Positions 1 to 8,780 of a stretch of DNA of 64,000 nucleotides are shown piece by piece (position 1 is the first letter of the stretch; every line of letters starts with the position of its first letter). The notes under the pieces are model-generated. The model worked only from the letters and a program-made list of their open reading frames with translations. It had not been told where the DNA came from and ran no database searches. Source of the DNA: JAFALK01 sp036500605 (lineage in GTDB: Bacteria; Pseudomonadota; Gammaproteobacteria; Burkholderiales; Burkholderiaceae_C); the NCBI GenBank assembly GCA_036500605.1, contig DASYBU010000032.1, forward strand, positions 1 to 64,000. The letters run 5' to 3'. The position numbers were made by a program, and so were the translations under genes.

Positions 1-80
1 CTCAAGCCCTGCTCGCGAATCATCTGCACGACCTGCAGCTTGAATTCCGCGCTGAATGTCCTTCGTTCTCTCTTGCTCAT
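1..80 (-). CDS. IS3-family transposase OrfA, N-terminal part only
   Basis: The visible N-terminus is MSKRERRTFSAEFKLQVVQM followed by IREQGL. This is the basic start and first helix of the helix-turn-helix in IS3-family OrfA proteins, which bind the element ends and are joined to OrfB by frameshifting. The gene is cut by the window edge after 26 codons. No statement about intactness is possible. The ATG at 78-80 is the natural start given the conserved N-terminal motif. Confidence 0.75.
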   Translation of the reverse strand, partial: MSKRERRTFSAEFKLQVVQMIREQGL

Positions 81-138
81 GTTTCCCGTCCAGGTGGTTT
101 CCACCTATCGAGGTGTCCGGGGAAATTAGACCAGCACA
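1..138 (-). mobile_element. End of an IS3-family insertion sequence
   Basis: The reverse strand from 138 begins TGTGCTGGTCTAATTTCC, the TG-start expected of an IS3-family terminal inverted repeat. About 58 bp inside lies the start of an OrfA-type transposase gene that runs off the window. Only this one end is visible, so neither the second inverted repeat nor a target duplication can be checked. The outer boundary at about 138 is inferred from the TG dinucleotide and the spacing to orfA. Confidence 0.6.
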
Positions 139-1016
139 AACTGATAGAAGCCGTGTTGCAAGTCGATGAAAGGTCGGCATGGAAATCGCGACTAACGACC
201 GCTTGTATGTTTTCAGTGATCGAACTTTGACAGGTACGAAACGGGAAACCAGAAGTGGTGCCGTAGTGCGACCTCTTTGATCGCTGTCCGGATGAAGCAC
301 GTAAGACAGAGAAAATCGATTCTCATGCGGTGGTTCGTAAGGGTGCTCACCGGACCAGCTCGCGACGTGCATACTTGTCTTTGAGTGAGCCGCCAATCGA
401 GCCAGTCTTAGTGGGGGCCAATGTTCTTCTGGAAGTGCCCGCGCCATGTGAGTGTCATCGATGCCAAATCGGAGTGGGCCGATTACGGCATACCGATCGA
501 ATTGAACGTCCCACAGGTCGCTATCGCCTGTATTGTCTGCAACAAATTCATATTGGCCGGCTTCATTCGCTACGCGAAGAAGAACTCTCACACCCTGATA
601 GCCCGGATTCCTTTCCGACTCGGCAACGCGTTCCTCGAGTTCTTTTCTGAGCTTGGCAAACTTGTGGTGCGTGTGCATACGAAGAGGGGCTAACGAATGT
701 TGTAGAAGTCGGCCAGTGGGTCAAACCTGCCCGACAGCTGGCCTTCGTGAACTTCCGCTCCTGGCCGACAGCGCCATTCACTGTCATTGCAGTCTAGCCC
801 GTGCATTGCTGAACTTCGGCGGCGTCAACTCTACTTCCGTTTTCGCATACTGAACGCTGTTGAGAGGCCCAACACGAACGTCGGCTGCCCGATCTCGCGG
901 CGGGAAAACTGTCGCTCAACGTTGAGCTTCAGCGGTCTTGTCAGCGCGGTTCACAGCGCCCTGCTGCACCGCAGGGTTTGGACTGGCGATTTGGCGGCGG
1001 CCGTCCGACGAGGCGC
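139..1016. other. Gene-poor stretch beside the IS end
   Basis: About 0.9 kb with no recognisable gene. It looks less GC-rich than the rest of the window. The longest open frame worth mentioning is 421-693 (+, 90 codons), whose product matches no family I know and lacks a clear ribosome-binding site. The base composition and the adjacent IS suggest acquired or decayed DNA. I see no convincing promoter, RNA gene or terminator in it. Confidence 0.4.
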
Positions 1017-1063
1017 AAAAAGGCTGGGGGCGAAAAGGCCTTCATAGCCTTGTCGCCCCCAGC
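1017..1063 (-). terminator. Rho-independent terminator for the PEP-CTERM/PHP operon
   Basis: On the minus strand an 11-bp stem (GCTGGGGGCGA / TCGCCCCCAGC, 1023-1063), with an inner AAGGC/GCCTT pairing, is followed within two bases by a run of five T (A1017-A1021 on the plus strand). It lies 77 bases downstream of the PEP-CTERM gene ending at 1140. Confidence 0.8.
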
Positions 1064-1093
1064 TCGATCGCAGGGTTGAACTGCGATGCAATC

Positions 1094-1119
1094 GCCGAGC
1101 GGTTCGCTGACCGCTCGGC
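1094..1119. other. Perfect 10-bp hairpin, no T tract
   Basis: GCCGAGCGGT and ACCGCTCGGC are separated by six bases, giving a perfect 10-bp stem. It sits between the PEP-CTERM stop codon and the terminator at 1017-1063, so it would lie in the 3' end of the mRNA and could protect against exonucleases. No T run follows on either strand. Confidence 0.5.
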
Positions 1120-1139
1120 CTGACTTCGAACTCGCTATC

Positions 1140-1766
1140 TCAGCGAGCCGAGCGACGACGCGCGGTCACCGCGCCGAGCACGCCCAGGCCGCCGATCAGC
1201 AGCAGGTATTGCGAGGGCTCGGGAACGGCAGCGGCGACGGTGACGGACGCGATGTCAGCGATCTGCGATGAAAGTTGGCTGTCTTGCATCGGCAGCAGGT
1301 CGATCTGGAACAGATTGCCGCCGGTGTTGCCGAGGTAAGTCGCTTGATCGTCCGCCAGCAGGCCCACGCCCAGTGAGCTGCCCCCGGTGCCCGGGGTGCT
1401 CTGGTAGGCACCGCTGAAGGTGATGTCGAAGCTGAAGCTGCCGCCCAGGGTCAACGCCTGGAACACGTCGTTGTAGGAGGTGCTGTTGCTCATCGTGAAC
1501 GAGCCGGGCAGCGCGCCGCTGGCGTCGCCTGACAGGTAGACATCGCTGCCGAAGTTGCCACTGAAATTGCTCAGCGTCACCGTGGCACCGATAGTCGGCG
1601 AGAGGCCGTCGGGCGCGAAGACCATGTCGAGCCAACCGGCGCCCGACATGCTGCTCGTGTCGATGGTGGCGTGGTAGCTGGTATCAGCGCTGGCGAAGCT
1701 GGCGCAACCAGCCAGGGCCAGGGCGATCACGGTGCCGCGAAGTGTGAACAAGGTGTTCTTGAACAT
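1140..1766 (-). CDS. PEP-CTERM sorting-domain protein, 208 aa
   Basis: This is a small exported protein with a Sec signal at residues 1-27 (hydrophobic core, cleavage near FASADT). Its C-terminal exosortase signal has VPEPSQ, a hydrophobic stretch and a basic tail ending RRRSAR. Exosortase cleaves at the PEP motif and moves such proteins to the cell surface or matrix. The body is Gly/Ser/Thr-rich and beta-strand-like, with no catalytic motif. The overall shape matches the small NF038129-type PEP-CTERM family, though that assignment is from memory. It starts 15 bp after the stop of the PHP hydrolase gene and is probably co-transcribed with it. No exosortase or EPS gene is in the window. Confidence 0.85.
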   Translation of the reverse strand: MFKNTLFTLRGTVIALALAGCASFASADTSYHATIDTSSMSGAGWLDMVFAPDGLSPTIGATVTLSNFSGNFGSDVYLSGDASGALPGSFTMSNSTSYNDVFQALTLGGSFSFDITFSGAYQSTPGTGGSSLGVGLLADDQATYLGNTGGNLFQIDLLPMQDSQLSSQIADIASVTVAAAVPEPSQYLLLIGGLGVLGAVTARRRSAR

Positions 1767-1781
1767 GATGCGGATGCTTTC

Positions 1782-4157
1782 TTAGAACGAGCCGGAGAAG
1801 ATCTGAACCGTGAAGCCCAGGTTCACCTTGGCAGGGTTGCTGATGCTCACAGGCACTGCGATGCTGGCGCCGGGCGCCAGGCTCGCGGAGCCCAGAGTGA
1901 TGTAGGGCGCGCCGGCATTGGTGCCGCTGGCGTTCTGCAAGCTCACACCGGCGGGCAGGCCCACGAACTCGAGCTGCAGCGGCGCATTGAGCGTGCTGGC
2001 GCTGGTGTTGGTCAGCGTGATGGTGCTGTTGAAAAGCTGCGTGGCGCGGTTGAGAAGCAGGCCCGTGCTCGTGACGCGAACGCTGGAGGTAACGTCCGTC
2101 ACATTGCTCACGCTGAACCCAACGTCGCCCGAGTTGCCAGCATTGCCTGCCGCATCCAGTGCCGTGGCGCTCATCGTGTGATTGCCGTTGCTCAGCGATG
2201 TGGAGGCGATGCTCAGGCTGTACGGCGCGGTGATGCTGTTGCCCTTGAGGCTGCCGTCCACGTAGAAGTCAACGCGGGTCACGCCGACGTCGTCGGTCGC
2301 CGTGGCTGCCAGCTTGACGGTGCCGCTGCTGACGGTGGCCGAGGCGGTCACGGTCGGTGCGGTGGCGTCGGACACCTGGCTGACCCAGACGGGTGCGGAC
2401 CAGAGAATCTTGCCGTCGCTCTGCGTGACCTTGGCGTAGTAGAAATGTTCACCCAGCGCTGGCGTGAAGGTGGTGACGGCCGTTGAGGAGAGGTGTCCGA
2501 CCGGGTCTGGGCCCTTGGGCACACCCTGCAATATCTCCACCGAGGAGACCTTCTTGCCGGTGCTGCTGGCGTAATTGGTCTGCAGCGTCAGCGGGCCGGC
2601 GTTGACGAAGGTCTCACCCATCAGGTGGCCGTTGGCGGTCATCACCAGCTGCGCGGTCTTGTCCGTCGTGGCGAAGACGCGGCGTGCCTTGAGGGCCTCG
2701 AGATAGGCCGCCAGCGACAGCGGCGTGCCGTTCGGGATCAGGACACCCGTGCGGTTCGGTGCCGAGGCACCCCAGTTGGCGCAGTGGTTGTCCTGGTCCG
2801 ACGAGAAGGCCACGTGGAAGCCGGCCAGGAGCGCCTTCTTGCAAGCACTTTCGTAGCCGCTGTTGGTGGTGCCGGTTTCATCGGTCACGTTGGAGAAGGC
2901 GGAGCTGTTCACCACCTCGCACAGCGTCATCACCTTGTTGCCATCTTCGGTGTACGCGAAGGACTGGTAGTCAGAGGTGTTCGGGTGGTTGAACTGGCCG
3001 ATCGCGCCCTGCTGCGCCATCACCGTGTAGAGCGCGGTGTACTGGCCCTTGTCGGTGAAGGTATCGGCGAGCAGTTCGTTCTTGGCGTTGTACTCCCAAC
3101 CGTACAAGCCGGGGGAGTTGAAGATGTTCATGTGGCCGCCGGTGCTGATCGTGCCCCACTCCATGCCGTAGATGGCGAGGAAGTTCGGGTTGACGACGTT
3201 GAAGTTGGCAGCAAGGGCCAGGCCGGTCGCGTACAGGCCTTTGGAGAAGCTCGGCGTCTGAGCGGTGTTGGTGCCGGTCGAGCCGTCGAACATGTGGTTG
3301 TGCTCGGAGGTCACCAGGATGTCCAGGCCGCGGTTCATCGCGTACTGGTAGGCCTGCGTCGGACCTTGGTCCATGTGCGACTGCGGAACCTGCTCGCCGG
3401 TGCAACTGCCGATCGTGCCGCCGCCATCGCTGTGGCCGCTCTGGCTGTGCAGGTTGCCGAGGTAGACGGTGTAGGGCAGGCCCGCTGGGGCCGTCACGGC
3501 CAGGGCGGCAACGCGCGTCTTGAGCGCAGGAGCCGAGACACCGCCAGAGGTGGCGGCAGAGGTGGCAGACGAAGTGGCAGCAGCGGCAGCAGCAGCCCGC
3601 GCGGCACCGGTCGGCAGCGCGCTGAACGTGGGCATCTGTACCGGCGCGACGTAGCCGACCTGCATGTCCCAGGTCTGCTCGACCACATCCGCACCGACCG
3701 CGTTCAAGCTGTTCTCGACGTAGTCGGACACCACGCCGATATTGGGCACATCGGTGGCGTCGACCGAGCTGGCGGTCAGGCGCACCTGGTAGATGCCATC
3801 GACATCGGCCACGCCGGGCTCACGGCCGGCCCAATCGACCTTCACGGTGATGTCGCCCTTCACGAGCGTCTCGACACCGTACCAATGCTTCAACACCACA
3901 CCGGCCGAATCCAGCAGCTCCACGCGCCAGGACACGGTCTGCGTCTTCTCGACCTGCGGGTACTCGAAGTTCAGGGTGAAGGTGCGGGCCTGCGCGATGG
4001 CCGACGCGTCGGCCTGGTACGGCACGTACAGGGTGGCACCGAACTCCTGGTGATCGGGGCTGATCGTGGCGGCGAGGGCCAAGCCGGAGCTCGACAGGGC
4101 AGCCAGGAGCGCAATGGCGCGCGAGAGTTTTTTCAGCTTCAACGGATGGCTTCGCAT
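1782..4157 (-). CDS. Secreted PHP-type (CehA/McbA-like) metallohydrolase with Ig-like domain, 791 aa
   Basis: The signal peptide covers about residues 1-29 (ends GLALA-A). Residues 30-190 are beta-rich. A low-complexity Ala/Ser linker follows near 190-205. The PHP-like metallohydrolase region is about 230-500, with metal-ligand motifs LHSQSGHSD (about 236), SEHNHMFDG (about 283), FNHPNTSD (about 389) and SSDQDNH (about 450). A bacterial Ig-like domain starts near 596 (APTVTASATV, VDFYVDGSLKG), followed by a second beta domain. PHP-fold enzymes hydrolyse phosphoester or amide bonds using a metal cluster, and CehA/McbA members include carbaryl hydrolases. The substrate here is unknown. It is the first gene of a two-gene unit with the PEP-CTERM gene at 1140. 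Confidence 0.75.
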   Translation of the reverse strand: MRSHPLKLKKLSRAIALLAALSSSGLALAATISPDHQEFGATLYVPYQADASAIAQARTFTLNFEYPQVEKTQTVSWRVELLDSAGVVLKHWYGVETLVKGDITVKVDWAGREPGVADVDGIYQVRLTASSVDATDVPNIGVVSDYVENSLNAVGADVVEQTWDMQVGYVAPVQMPTFSALPTGAARAAAAAAATSSATSAATSGGVSAPALKTRVAALAVTAPAGLPYTVYLGNLHSQSGHSDGGGTIGSCTGEQVPQSHMDQGPTQAYQYAMNRGLDILVTSEHNHMFDGSTGTNTAQTPSFSKGLYATGLALAANFNVVNPNFLAIYGMEWGTISTGGHMNIFNSPGLYGWEYNAKNELLADTFTDKGQYTALYTVMAQQGAIGQFNHPNTSDYQSFAYTEDGNKVMTLCEVVNSSAFSNVTDETGTTNSGYESACKKALLAGFHVAFSSDQDNHCANWGASAPNRTGVLIPNGTPLSLAAYLEALKARRVFATTDKTAQLVMTANGHLMGETFVNAGPLTLQTNYASSTGKKVSSVEILQGVPKGPDPVGHLSSTAVTTFTPALGEHFYYAKVTQSDGKILWSAPVWVSQVSDATAPTVTASATVSSGTVKLAATATDDVGVTRVDFYVDGSLKGNSITAPYSLSIASTSLSNGNHTMSATALDAAGNAGNSGDVGFSVSNVTDVTSSVRVTSTGLLLNRATQLFNSTITLTNTSASTLNAPLQLEFVGLPAGVSLQNASGTNAGAPYITLGSASLAPGASIAVPVSISNPAKVNLGFTVQIFSGSF

Positions 4158-4249
4158 GGTGTGTTCCGACGGTGGTGTTCGTGAGGGGCCCGCTCGCCTG
4201 GCAGCCCTTGCGGGCCACCAGGTTCAAGTGCGAGGGTGAGGTCGGTGAC

Positions 4250-5062
4250 TCAGGCCTTGCGACGACGGACGATGACGCCCACGCAGCCGAGGCCGGCCAG
4301 CAGCAGCGCGTAGCTCTGTGGCTCCGGAACGGCGGCAGCGACGACGCTCAAGCTCACGTTGTCGATGGCCAGGCCGTGGTCGTTACCGAAGTCGTTCAGG
4401 TCGGTCCAGCGAACCCACAGCGTCGCGCCATCGGCCCAACTGACCGATTGAGTGCCACCCAGGCCTGCCACGAGGCCGGCGCCATTGCCGTCAACGGTGG
4501 CCGCTGTGGCGCCGGTCACCGGCGAAGTGAAATCGAAATTACCGCCCGGCGTGGACCAGTCCGTCACGGTGTCGAAGCTGTCGCCGATGCCGTATTGCAG
4601 GGTCAGGCTTTGCGCGCTGGCATTGCCGCCATTGCGCCACTGTTCGCCGTTGTAGCTGAGGTTGAAACCGGAGAGATCGGCGCCGGTGGTGTTGGTGAAG
4701 GCGACGGCGATATAGCCGGCGACCGCGCCAGGCGCGGGGCTGCCGTAGTAGGAGCCGCCCGAAGCGGTATCGCCCAGCGCACGCTCGGTTGAACCTGCAG
4801 CGCCAAAGCTGCGGAACGAGCCGGTGGTCGAGGTGCCGGCTTCCGCGATGTAGTTCGTTTCCGGCGCATTGAACGCGCTGAACAGGCTCCATCCGGCGAT
4901 GGTGTTGTCGTTGGCCCAGTTATTGAGCACGCCGGTCGTAGCCAACGTGTCGAAGTCCTGGCTGTACGTGTACGACGCCGAATCCACGGTCAAGCCGGCG
5001 TGGGCCGACGTGCTGGCCAGGGCGCCCAAGGCGAGGGAGAGAAGAACGCGTTTTGTAGACAT
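4250..5062 (-). CDS. PEP-CTERM sorting-domain protein, 270 aa
   Basis: The Sec signal (MSTKRVLLSLALGALASTS, cleavage after AHA) is followed by a beta-sandwich-like body resembling carbohydrate-binding or extracellular jelly-roll domains (FDTLATTGVLNNWAND near the start, LAIDNVSLSVV at the end). The C-terminal PEP-CTERM signal is VPEPQSYALLLAGLG with basic tail VRRRKA. It is predicted to be exported and processed by exosortase. It is the first minus-strand gene downstream of the paired LacI-type operators at 5164-5262, about 115 bp from its start codon, so it is the most likely gene they control. No specific function can be assigned. Confidence 0.85.
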   Translation of the reverse strand: MSTKRVLLSLALGALASTSAHAGLTVDSASYTYSQDFDTLATTGVLNNWANDNTIAGWSLFSAFNAPETNYIAEAGTSTTGSFRSFGAAGSTERALGDTASGGSYYGSPAPGAVAGYIAVAFTNTTGADLSGFNLSYNGEQWRNGGNASAQSLTLQYGIGDSFDTVTDWSTPGGNFDFTSPVTGATAATVDGNGAGLVAGLGGTQSVSWADGATLWVRWTDLNDFGNDHGLAIDNVSLSVVAAAVPEPQSYALLLAGLGCVGVIVRRRKA

Positions 5063-5163
5063 GCTGATAGATCTCTTGAAAGGTTAAGGACCGAAAAAGC
5101 TCAGGATTCGTGTCGACTGAAGCGGGGACAAAACAGCTCTCCCCGCTCCAAACGCCACCCGAG

Positions 5164-5262
5164 ATGCCATGCAATAGCAAACGTTTGCCAATCACATTAA
5201 AAAAACACACCCGAAATGTCATGCGACAGCAAACGTTTGCGAACCAGCTCAAAAAAACACAC
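5164..5262. promoter_or_regulatory. Two LacI/PurR-type operators in a 52-bp tandem duplication
   Basis: The perfect palindrome gcaaacgtttgc occurs at 5177-5188 and 5229-5240. Both copies sit inside a longer imperfect direct repeat (5164-5210 and 5216-5262) that also shares a leading atgncatgc and a trailing a-run with cacac. The 52-bp period is close to five helical turns, so both sites face the same side. This sequence is the classic core recognised by LacI-family repressors such as PurR. No LacI-family gene is in the window. The sites lie 115-180 bp upstream of the PEP-CTERM gene starting at 5062 and over 500 bp from the TonB receptor start. Confidence 0.75.
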
Positions 5263-5658
5263 GTTTGATCTAGGAAGACAAAGGCGCTTCCGAGGCGTAT
5301 GGGTTCGTGAAGAAGTTCACACATTGTGTTGCTGGCCCAAGCATATCGACCGACTGATGGCGCGTGTGTGACAGTGCGGGACAGAAACGTTCTGATCCCT
5401 CGATTGCGGGGGAGCAAAAACCCGCGAGGCCGGCCAGTTGTGATAGCCCTGCAAACCACGAGGCGGGCCCGCGCGCACCTGAGCGCCGGCGCACCGGCAG
5501 CGAACAAGGCGCTGTTGCGAGAGTTCTACAAGCGCCGGCGAGGCAGCGACTTCCCATCGCCATCAGCCCTCAGGTACAGGCGGTTTTTTCCTGGGAACTC
5601 TCGGGGCTAACCCGGACTGCCGATGCAAGAACGAGCATCGGGAAATCCAAAAATGTGA

Positions 5659-5688
5659 TTAGTCGCGAATCGGTCGGCCCCCTAGGAT
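5659..5688 (+). promoter_or_regulatory. Sigma70-like promoter P1 of the TonB receptor
   Basis: The -35-like TTAGTC (5659-5664) and -10-like TAGGAT (5683-5688) have an 18-bp spacer. The same geometry and the ATTrG...CCTAG frame recur at 9800-9829 and 15248-15277. A looser match to the upstream block shared by those two lies at 5623-5640. The start codon is about 84 bases downstream of the expected transcription start. Confidence 0.5.
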
Positions 5689-5778
5689 GAAATCAAACCC
5701 CAGCCCCACAGGCCCCCGTAGAGGCTCTGGACGGTTGAAGAGGTTGGCCAATCCTTCCATAACGATTCCGGAGACAAG

Positions 5779-8673
5779 ATGAAGAAACCAGCCTTGGTCC
5801 TGCTGCGTGCAGGCACCGAATCCCAGCGCTTTGCGCTGACCTTGACGGCCGCCGCCGCACTGGCCGCCCTGTCGAGCACCGCCCTCGCCCAGGACACCCC
5901 CAAGACTGACGCGCAACTGGACACGGTGACCGTCACCGGCGTGCGGGCATCGCTGGCCAAGAGCCTGGAGATCAAGCGCAACAGCGACCAGGTCGTGGAA
6001 TCGGTCGTCGCCGAAGACATCGGCAAGCTGCCCGACAACAACGTCGTCGAAGCCTTGCAGCGCGTGACGGGTATCCAGGTCACCAACCGTGCTGGCGGTG
6101 AAGTCGGTACCTTGTCGATCCGGGGTCTGCCCGACGTTGAAACCACCTGGAACGGCCGCAATATCTTTACCGCTTCGGGCACGCAGGTTGCGCTGCAGGA
6201 CATCCCGGCGACCCTGGTTCGCCAGATCGATGTCTACAAGACGCGTGATGCCAGCCAGCTGGAGACCGGCATCGCGGGCCAGATCGACGTGAAGTCGCTG
6301 CGCCCCTTCGATTTCAAGGGCGCGAAATTCTCGCTTTCGGCGCGCGACACCTATCTCGATCCTGCGAAGAAATCGAACCCGCAGCTGAGCGCCATGGCCA
6401 GCAACCGCTGGAAGACCGGCATCGGCGAATTCGGTGCCCTGATCAATCTGTCGGACGTGCGGACGAACTATCGCAACGAAAGCGTGACGCCGGGTGCGCT
6501 GGTGGTGTTTGCCAGCCCCAATGCCAGCGAGGACCCGACCGGTTGGGCGCCACTGGAACGCATCCAGCCGACGGACCCGCGCGCGCCCAATCAAAACATC
6601 TGGACGCCCGGCACGCATACCGGCTTGTCGGAAGCAGCGGGTTCAACCCTGAACATCAACGGCCAGACCGTTCCGTATTACCTCTCGCGTGACGCCATCT
6701 TCCAGGACGACGTTCAAGGCAAGCGCGAGCGTCCGGCCGCCAATGTCGCCCTGCAGTGGAAGCCGAACGATGATTCGGTCTACACCTTCGAGGCGATGTA
6801 CAACGGCTACCGCGACAAGAGCTTCAGCCAGTTGCTGTTCAGCTTCGTTGACGGTTGGTGGGACAACGGCGCCACCCCCGCCTCGTCGATCACCACCTAC
6901 CCGGGCACGAACGTCATCAAGACGCGCACGGTGGGTTCGGTCTATGGCTTCAACAGCGGTGACTACACCACCTCGAAAACCGATTCCTATGTCTACGCGC
7001 TGAACGGCAAGTGGACGCTCAGTGATCGCCTGAAGCTGGACGGTGATGTGTCGTACCAGAACAGCATCTATCACTCGGAATTCACCGCCACCCGGATTGA
7101 ACGCACGGCACCGTCGGTGACCGTCGACTTCAATGCCGGCGGCGACAACATGGCGTTCCACTTCAACAACAACGCCGACCTGGTGGACCCCACCAAGTGG
7201 AATGTGGCGCAGTTCTACGACAACGCCAACCGCAACACGGGCAGCGCCGCGACGGGCAACCTGTCGGGCTCCTATGAAGCCGATTGGGGTGCCGTGAAGA
7301 CGCTCAGCTTCGGCGCGCGTTTCGACGACCGCAAGGCCTCGGAGGCCAACCGGACGCAATCGAGCTACCTGGGCAGCAGCCTGGCCTCGCTGGGCTCCAG
7401 CTACTACTACACCAACTCGAACTTCGGCACCGACATCTCGAACGTTCCGCGCTCATGGCTGGAACCCAACGCCTATTACATCCGTGACCACATCGACCAG
7501 TTCCGTCAGATGTACCACGCGGTCGATCCGAATTTCCTGACGACGGATCAGCTGCATCTGCAGAAGACCTTCCAGGTCGACGAGAAGACAACCAATCTCT
7601 TCCTGATGGCGGATACCGAGAACGAGTTGTTGGGCCATCACCTGCGCGGCAATTTCGGTGTGCGCTATGTGAATGTCGGCACCGACATGACCTTCTACAC
7701 CGTCGACGCCACCACCAAGAACGTCACGCCCTCAGGGGCCAACAAGTCGGCCAGCAAGTTGCTGCCCAGCCTGACCCTGCGCTTCGATCCGGCCAAGGAC
7801 GTGCTGCTGCGCTTCAACTACGGTGAAACGCTGCGCCGCCCGAACTTCGGCGACCTGAATCCCGTGTTGCAGCTCGGTGACGACGTCTCGCGGGTCGGCT
7901 ATGGCTCGGGCAGCGGCGGCAACCCGGACCTGAAGCCGACGCGCTCGAAGAACTTCGACCTGACGGCCGAGTGGTATTTCCAGAAGGACAGTGCGCTCTA
8001 CGCGACCGCCTTCACGCGCAAGATCGACGGGCTGGTGGTGAGCATCCGTCACAAGGTCCACGTCGATCCGGCCAACGACCCGTTCCGCAACTCGACCTCG
8101 GGCGGCGATCACACCAACGGCTATGACTACGTCATCAACTCGCCGGTGAATGCTTCCAACGGCAAGATCAGCGGCGCCGAACTGGGCTTCGTCTACTTCC
8201 CGAAGAGCTTGCCGAGCGTGTTGAACGGCCTGGGCTTCCTGGGCAGCATGACGCAGCTGACTTCGTCGCAGAACGTGCCTGACACCAATGATGCCGGTGA
8301 CGTCATCGCCCAGCTGAAGACCCCGTTCTTCGGCGTGTCGCGCACCTCCTTCAACGGCACCCTGGCTTACGAAAGCGGCCCGATCGGCGCGCGCCTGTCC
8401 TATGTCTGGCGCTCCAAGTTCCTGGCCAGCAACGAAGCCGCCTTGTTTGCCAACCCGATCGGCATCTGGCGCCACCCGGAAAAGAGCGTGGACCTGCAGG
8501 TCAGCTACAACGTCAACGACAGCTTGTCCCTCGACCTCAGTGCGGTCAACCTGACGAACGAAATGCAGCAGCAGTACTACAACTTCGGCAGTGCCGGCAG
8601 CGCGCAGGTGACCGACTTCGGGACGGTCCAGGTCGGACGCTCGTTCTCGGTCGGCCTGCGCTGGAAGATGTAA
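5779..8673 (+). CDS. TonB-dependent receptor (Xanthomonas/Caulobacter carbohydrate type), 964 aa
   Basis: An outer-membrane active transporter, probably for arabinan or arabino-oligosaccharides given its neighbours. The N-terminus has a Sec signal (about residues 1-38, ending STALA-Q). A TonB-box-like DTVTVTG follows, then a plug domain (about 60-180) with IGKLPDNNVVEALQRVTG and SIRGLPDV. The long beta-barrel runs to the C-terminus SFSVGLRWKM, whose hydrophobic end is typical of outer-membrane insertion. Length and plug motifs fit the TonB_Xanth_Caul family (TIGR01782), which commonly sits beside glycoside hydrolases. The start is supported by GGAG five bases upstream. A hairpin with a short T tract follows the gene, and a GH43 gene comes next on the same strand. 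Confidence 0.9.
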   Translation: MKKPALVLLRAGTESQRFALTLTAAAALAALSSTALAQDTPKTDAQLDTVTVTGVRASLAKSLEIKRNSDQVVESVVAEDIGKLPDNNVVEALQRVTGIQVTNRAGGEVGTLSIRGLPDVETTWNGRNIFTASGTQVALQDIPATLVRQIDVYKTRDASQLETGIAGQIDVKSLRPFDFKGAKFSLSARDTYLDPAKKSNPQLSAMASNRWKTGIGEFGALINLSDVRTNYRNESVTPGALVVFASPNASEDPTGWAPLERIQPTDPRAPNQNIWTPGTHTGLSEAAGSTLNINGQTVPYYLSRDAIFQDDVQGKRERPAANVALQWKPNDDSVYTFEAMYNGYRDKSFSQLLFSFVDGWWDNGATPASSITTYPGTNVIKTRTVGSVYGFNSGDYTTSKTDSYVYALNGKWTLSDRLKLDGDVSYQNSIYHSEFTATRIERTAPSVTVDFNAGGDNMAFHFNNNADLVDPTKWNVAQFYDNANRNTGSAATGNLSGSYEADWGAVKTLSFGARFDDRKASEANRTQSSYLGSSLASLGSSYYYTNSNFGTDISNVPRSWLEPNAYYIRDHIDQFRQMYHAVDPNFLTTDQLHLQKTFQVDEKTTNLFLMADTENELLGHHLRGNFGVRYVNVGTDMTFYTVDATTKNVTPSGANKSASKLLPSLTLRFDPAKDVLLRFNYGETLRRPNFGDLNPVLQLGDDVSRVGYGSGSGGNPDLKPTRSKNFDLTAEWYFQKDSALYATAFTRKIDGLVVSIRHKVHVDPANDPFRNSTSGGDHTNGYDYVINSPVNASNGKISGAELGFVYFPKSLPSVLNGLGFLGSMTQLTSSQNVPDTNDAGDVIAQLKTPFFGVSRTSFNGTLAYESGPIGARLSYVWRSKFLASNEAALFANPIGIWRHPEKSVDLQVSYNVNDSLSLDLSAVNLTNEMQQQYYNFGSAGSAQVTDFGTVQVGRSFSVGLRWKM

Positions 8674-8725
8674 GCCAGGAGCTGAACTGATCCTCTGAAT
8701 TGATTCTCTGAACGCATCCTCGTTC

Positions 8726-8763
8726 GGGCGTTGCGCGGGCCTCCCCCGGCAACGCCCATTTTC
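8726..8763 (+). terminator. Hairpin between TonB receptor and GH43 gene
   Basis: GGGCGTTGC (8726-8734) pairs with GCAACGCCC (8749-8757), followed by ATTTT. The stem is strong but the T tract is short. It would reduce rather than abolish read-through into the GH43 gene whose ATG lies 18 bases on, a layout that allows a high receptor-to-enzyme ratio. Confidence 0.55.
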
Positions 8764-8780
8764 CATTCTGCTGTCCCCTC

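Larger units (their letters stand above)
5063..5778. other. Divergent intergenic region between PEP-CTERM gene and TonB receptor
   Basis: 716 bp without a gene, between oppositely transcribed genes. The left part holds a duplicated LacI-type operator block (5164-5262). The right end holds a promoter (5659-5688) for the TonB receptor. Between 5263 and 5640 I see no further motif or credible short gene. Confidence 0.7.

Noticed and set aside
421..693. 90-codon plus-strand open frame as a gene
   Set aside because: No family, no clear ribosome-binding site, and it lies in atypical DNA next to an IS end. Mentioned only in the regional entry.
2493..4184. Long plus-strand open frame opposite the PHP hydrolase
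   Set aside because: The product is Gly/Arg/Val-rich with no domain, mirrors the real gene's codons and has no ribosome-binding site.
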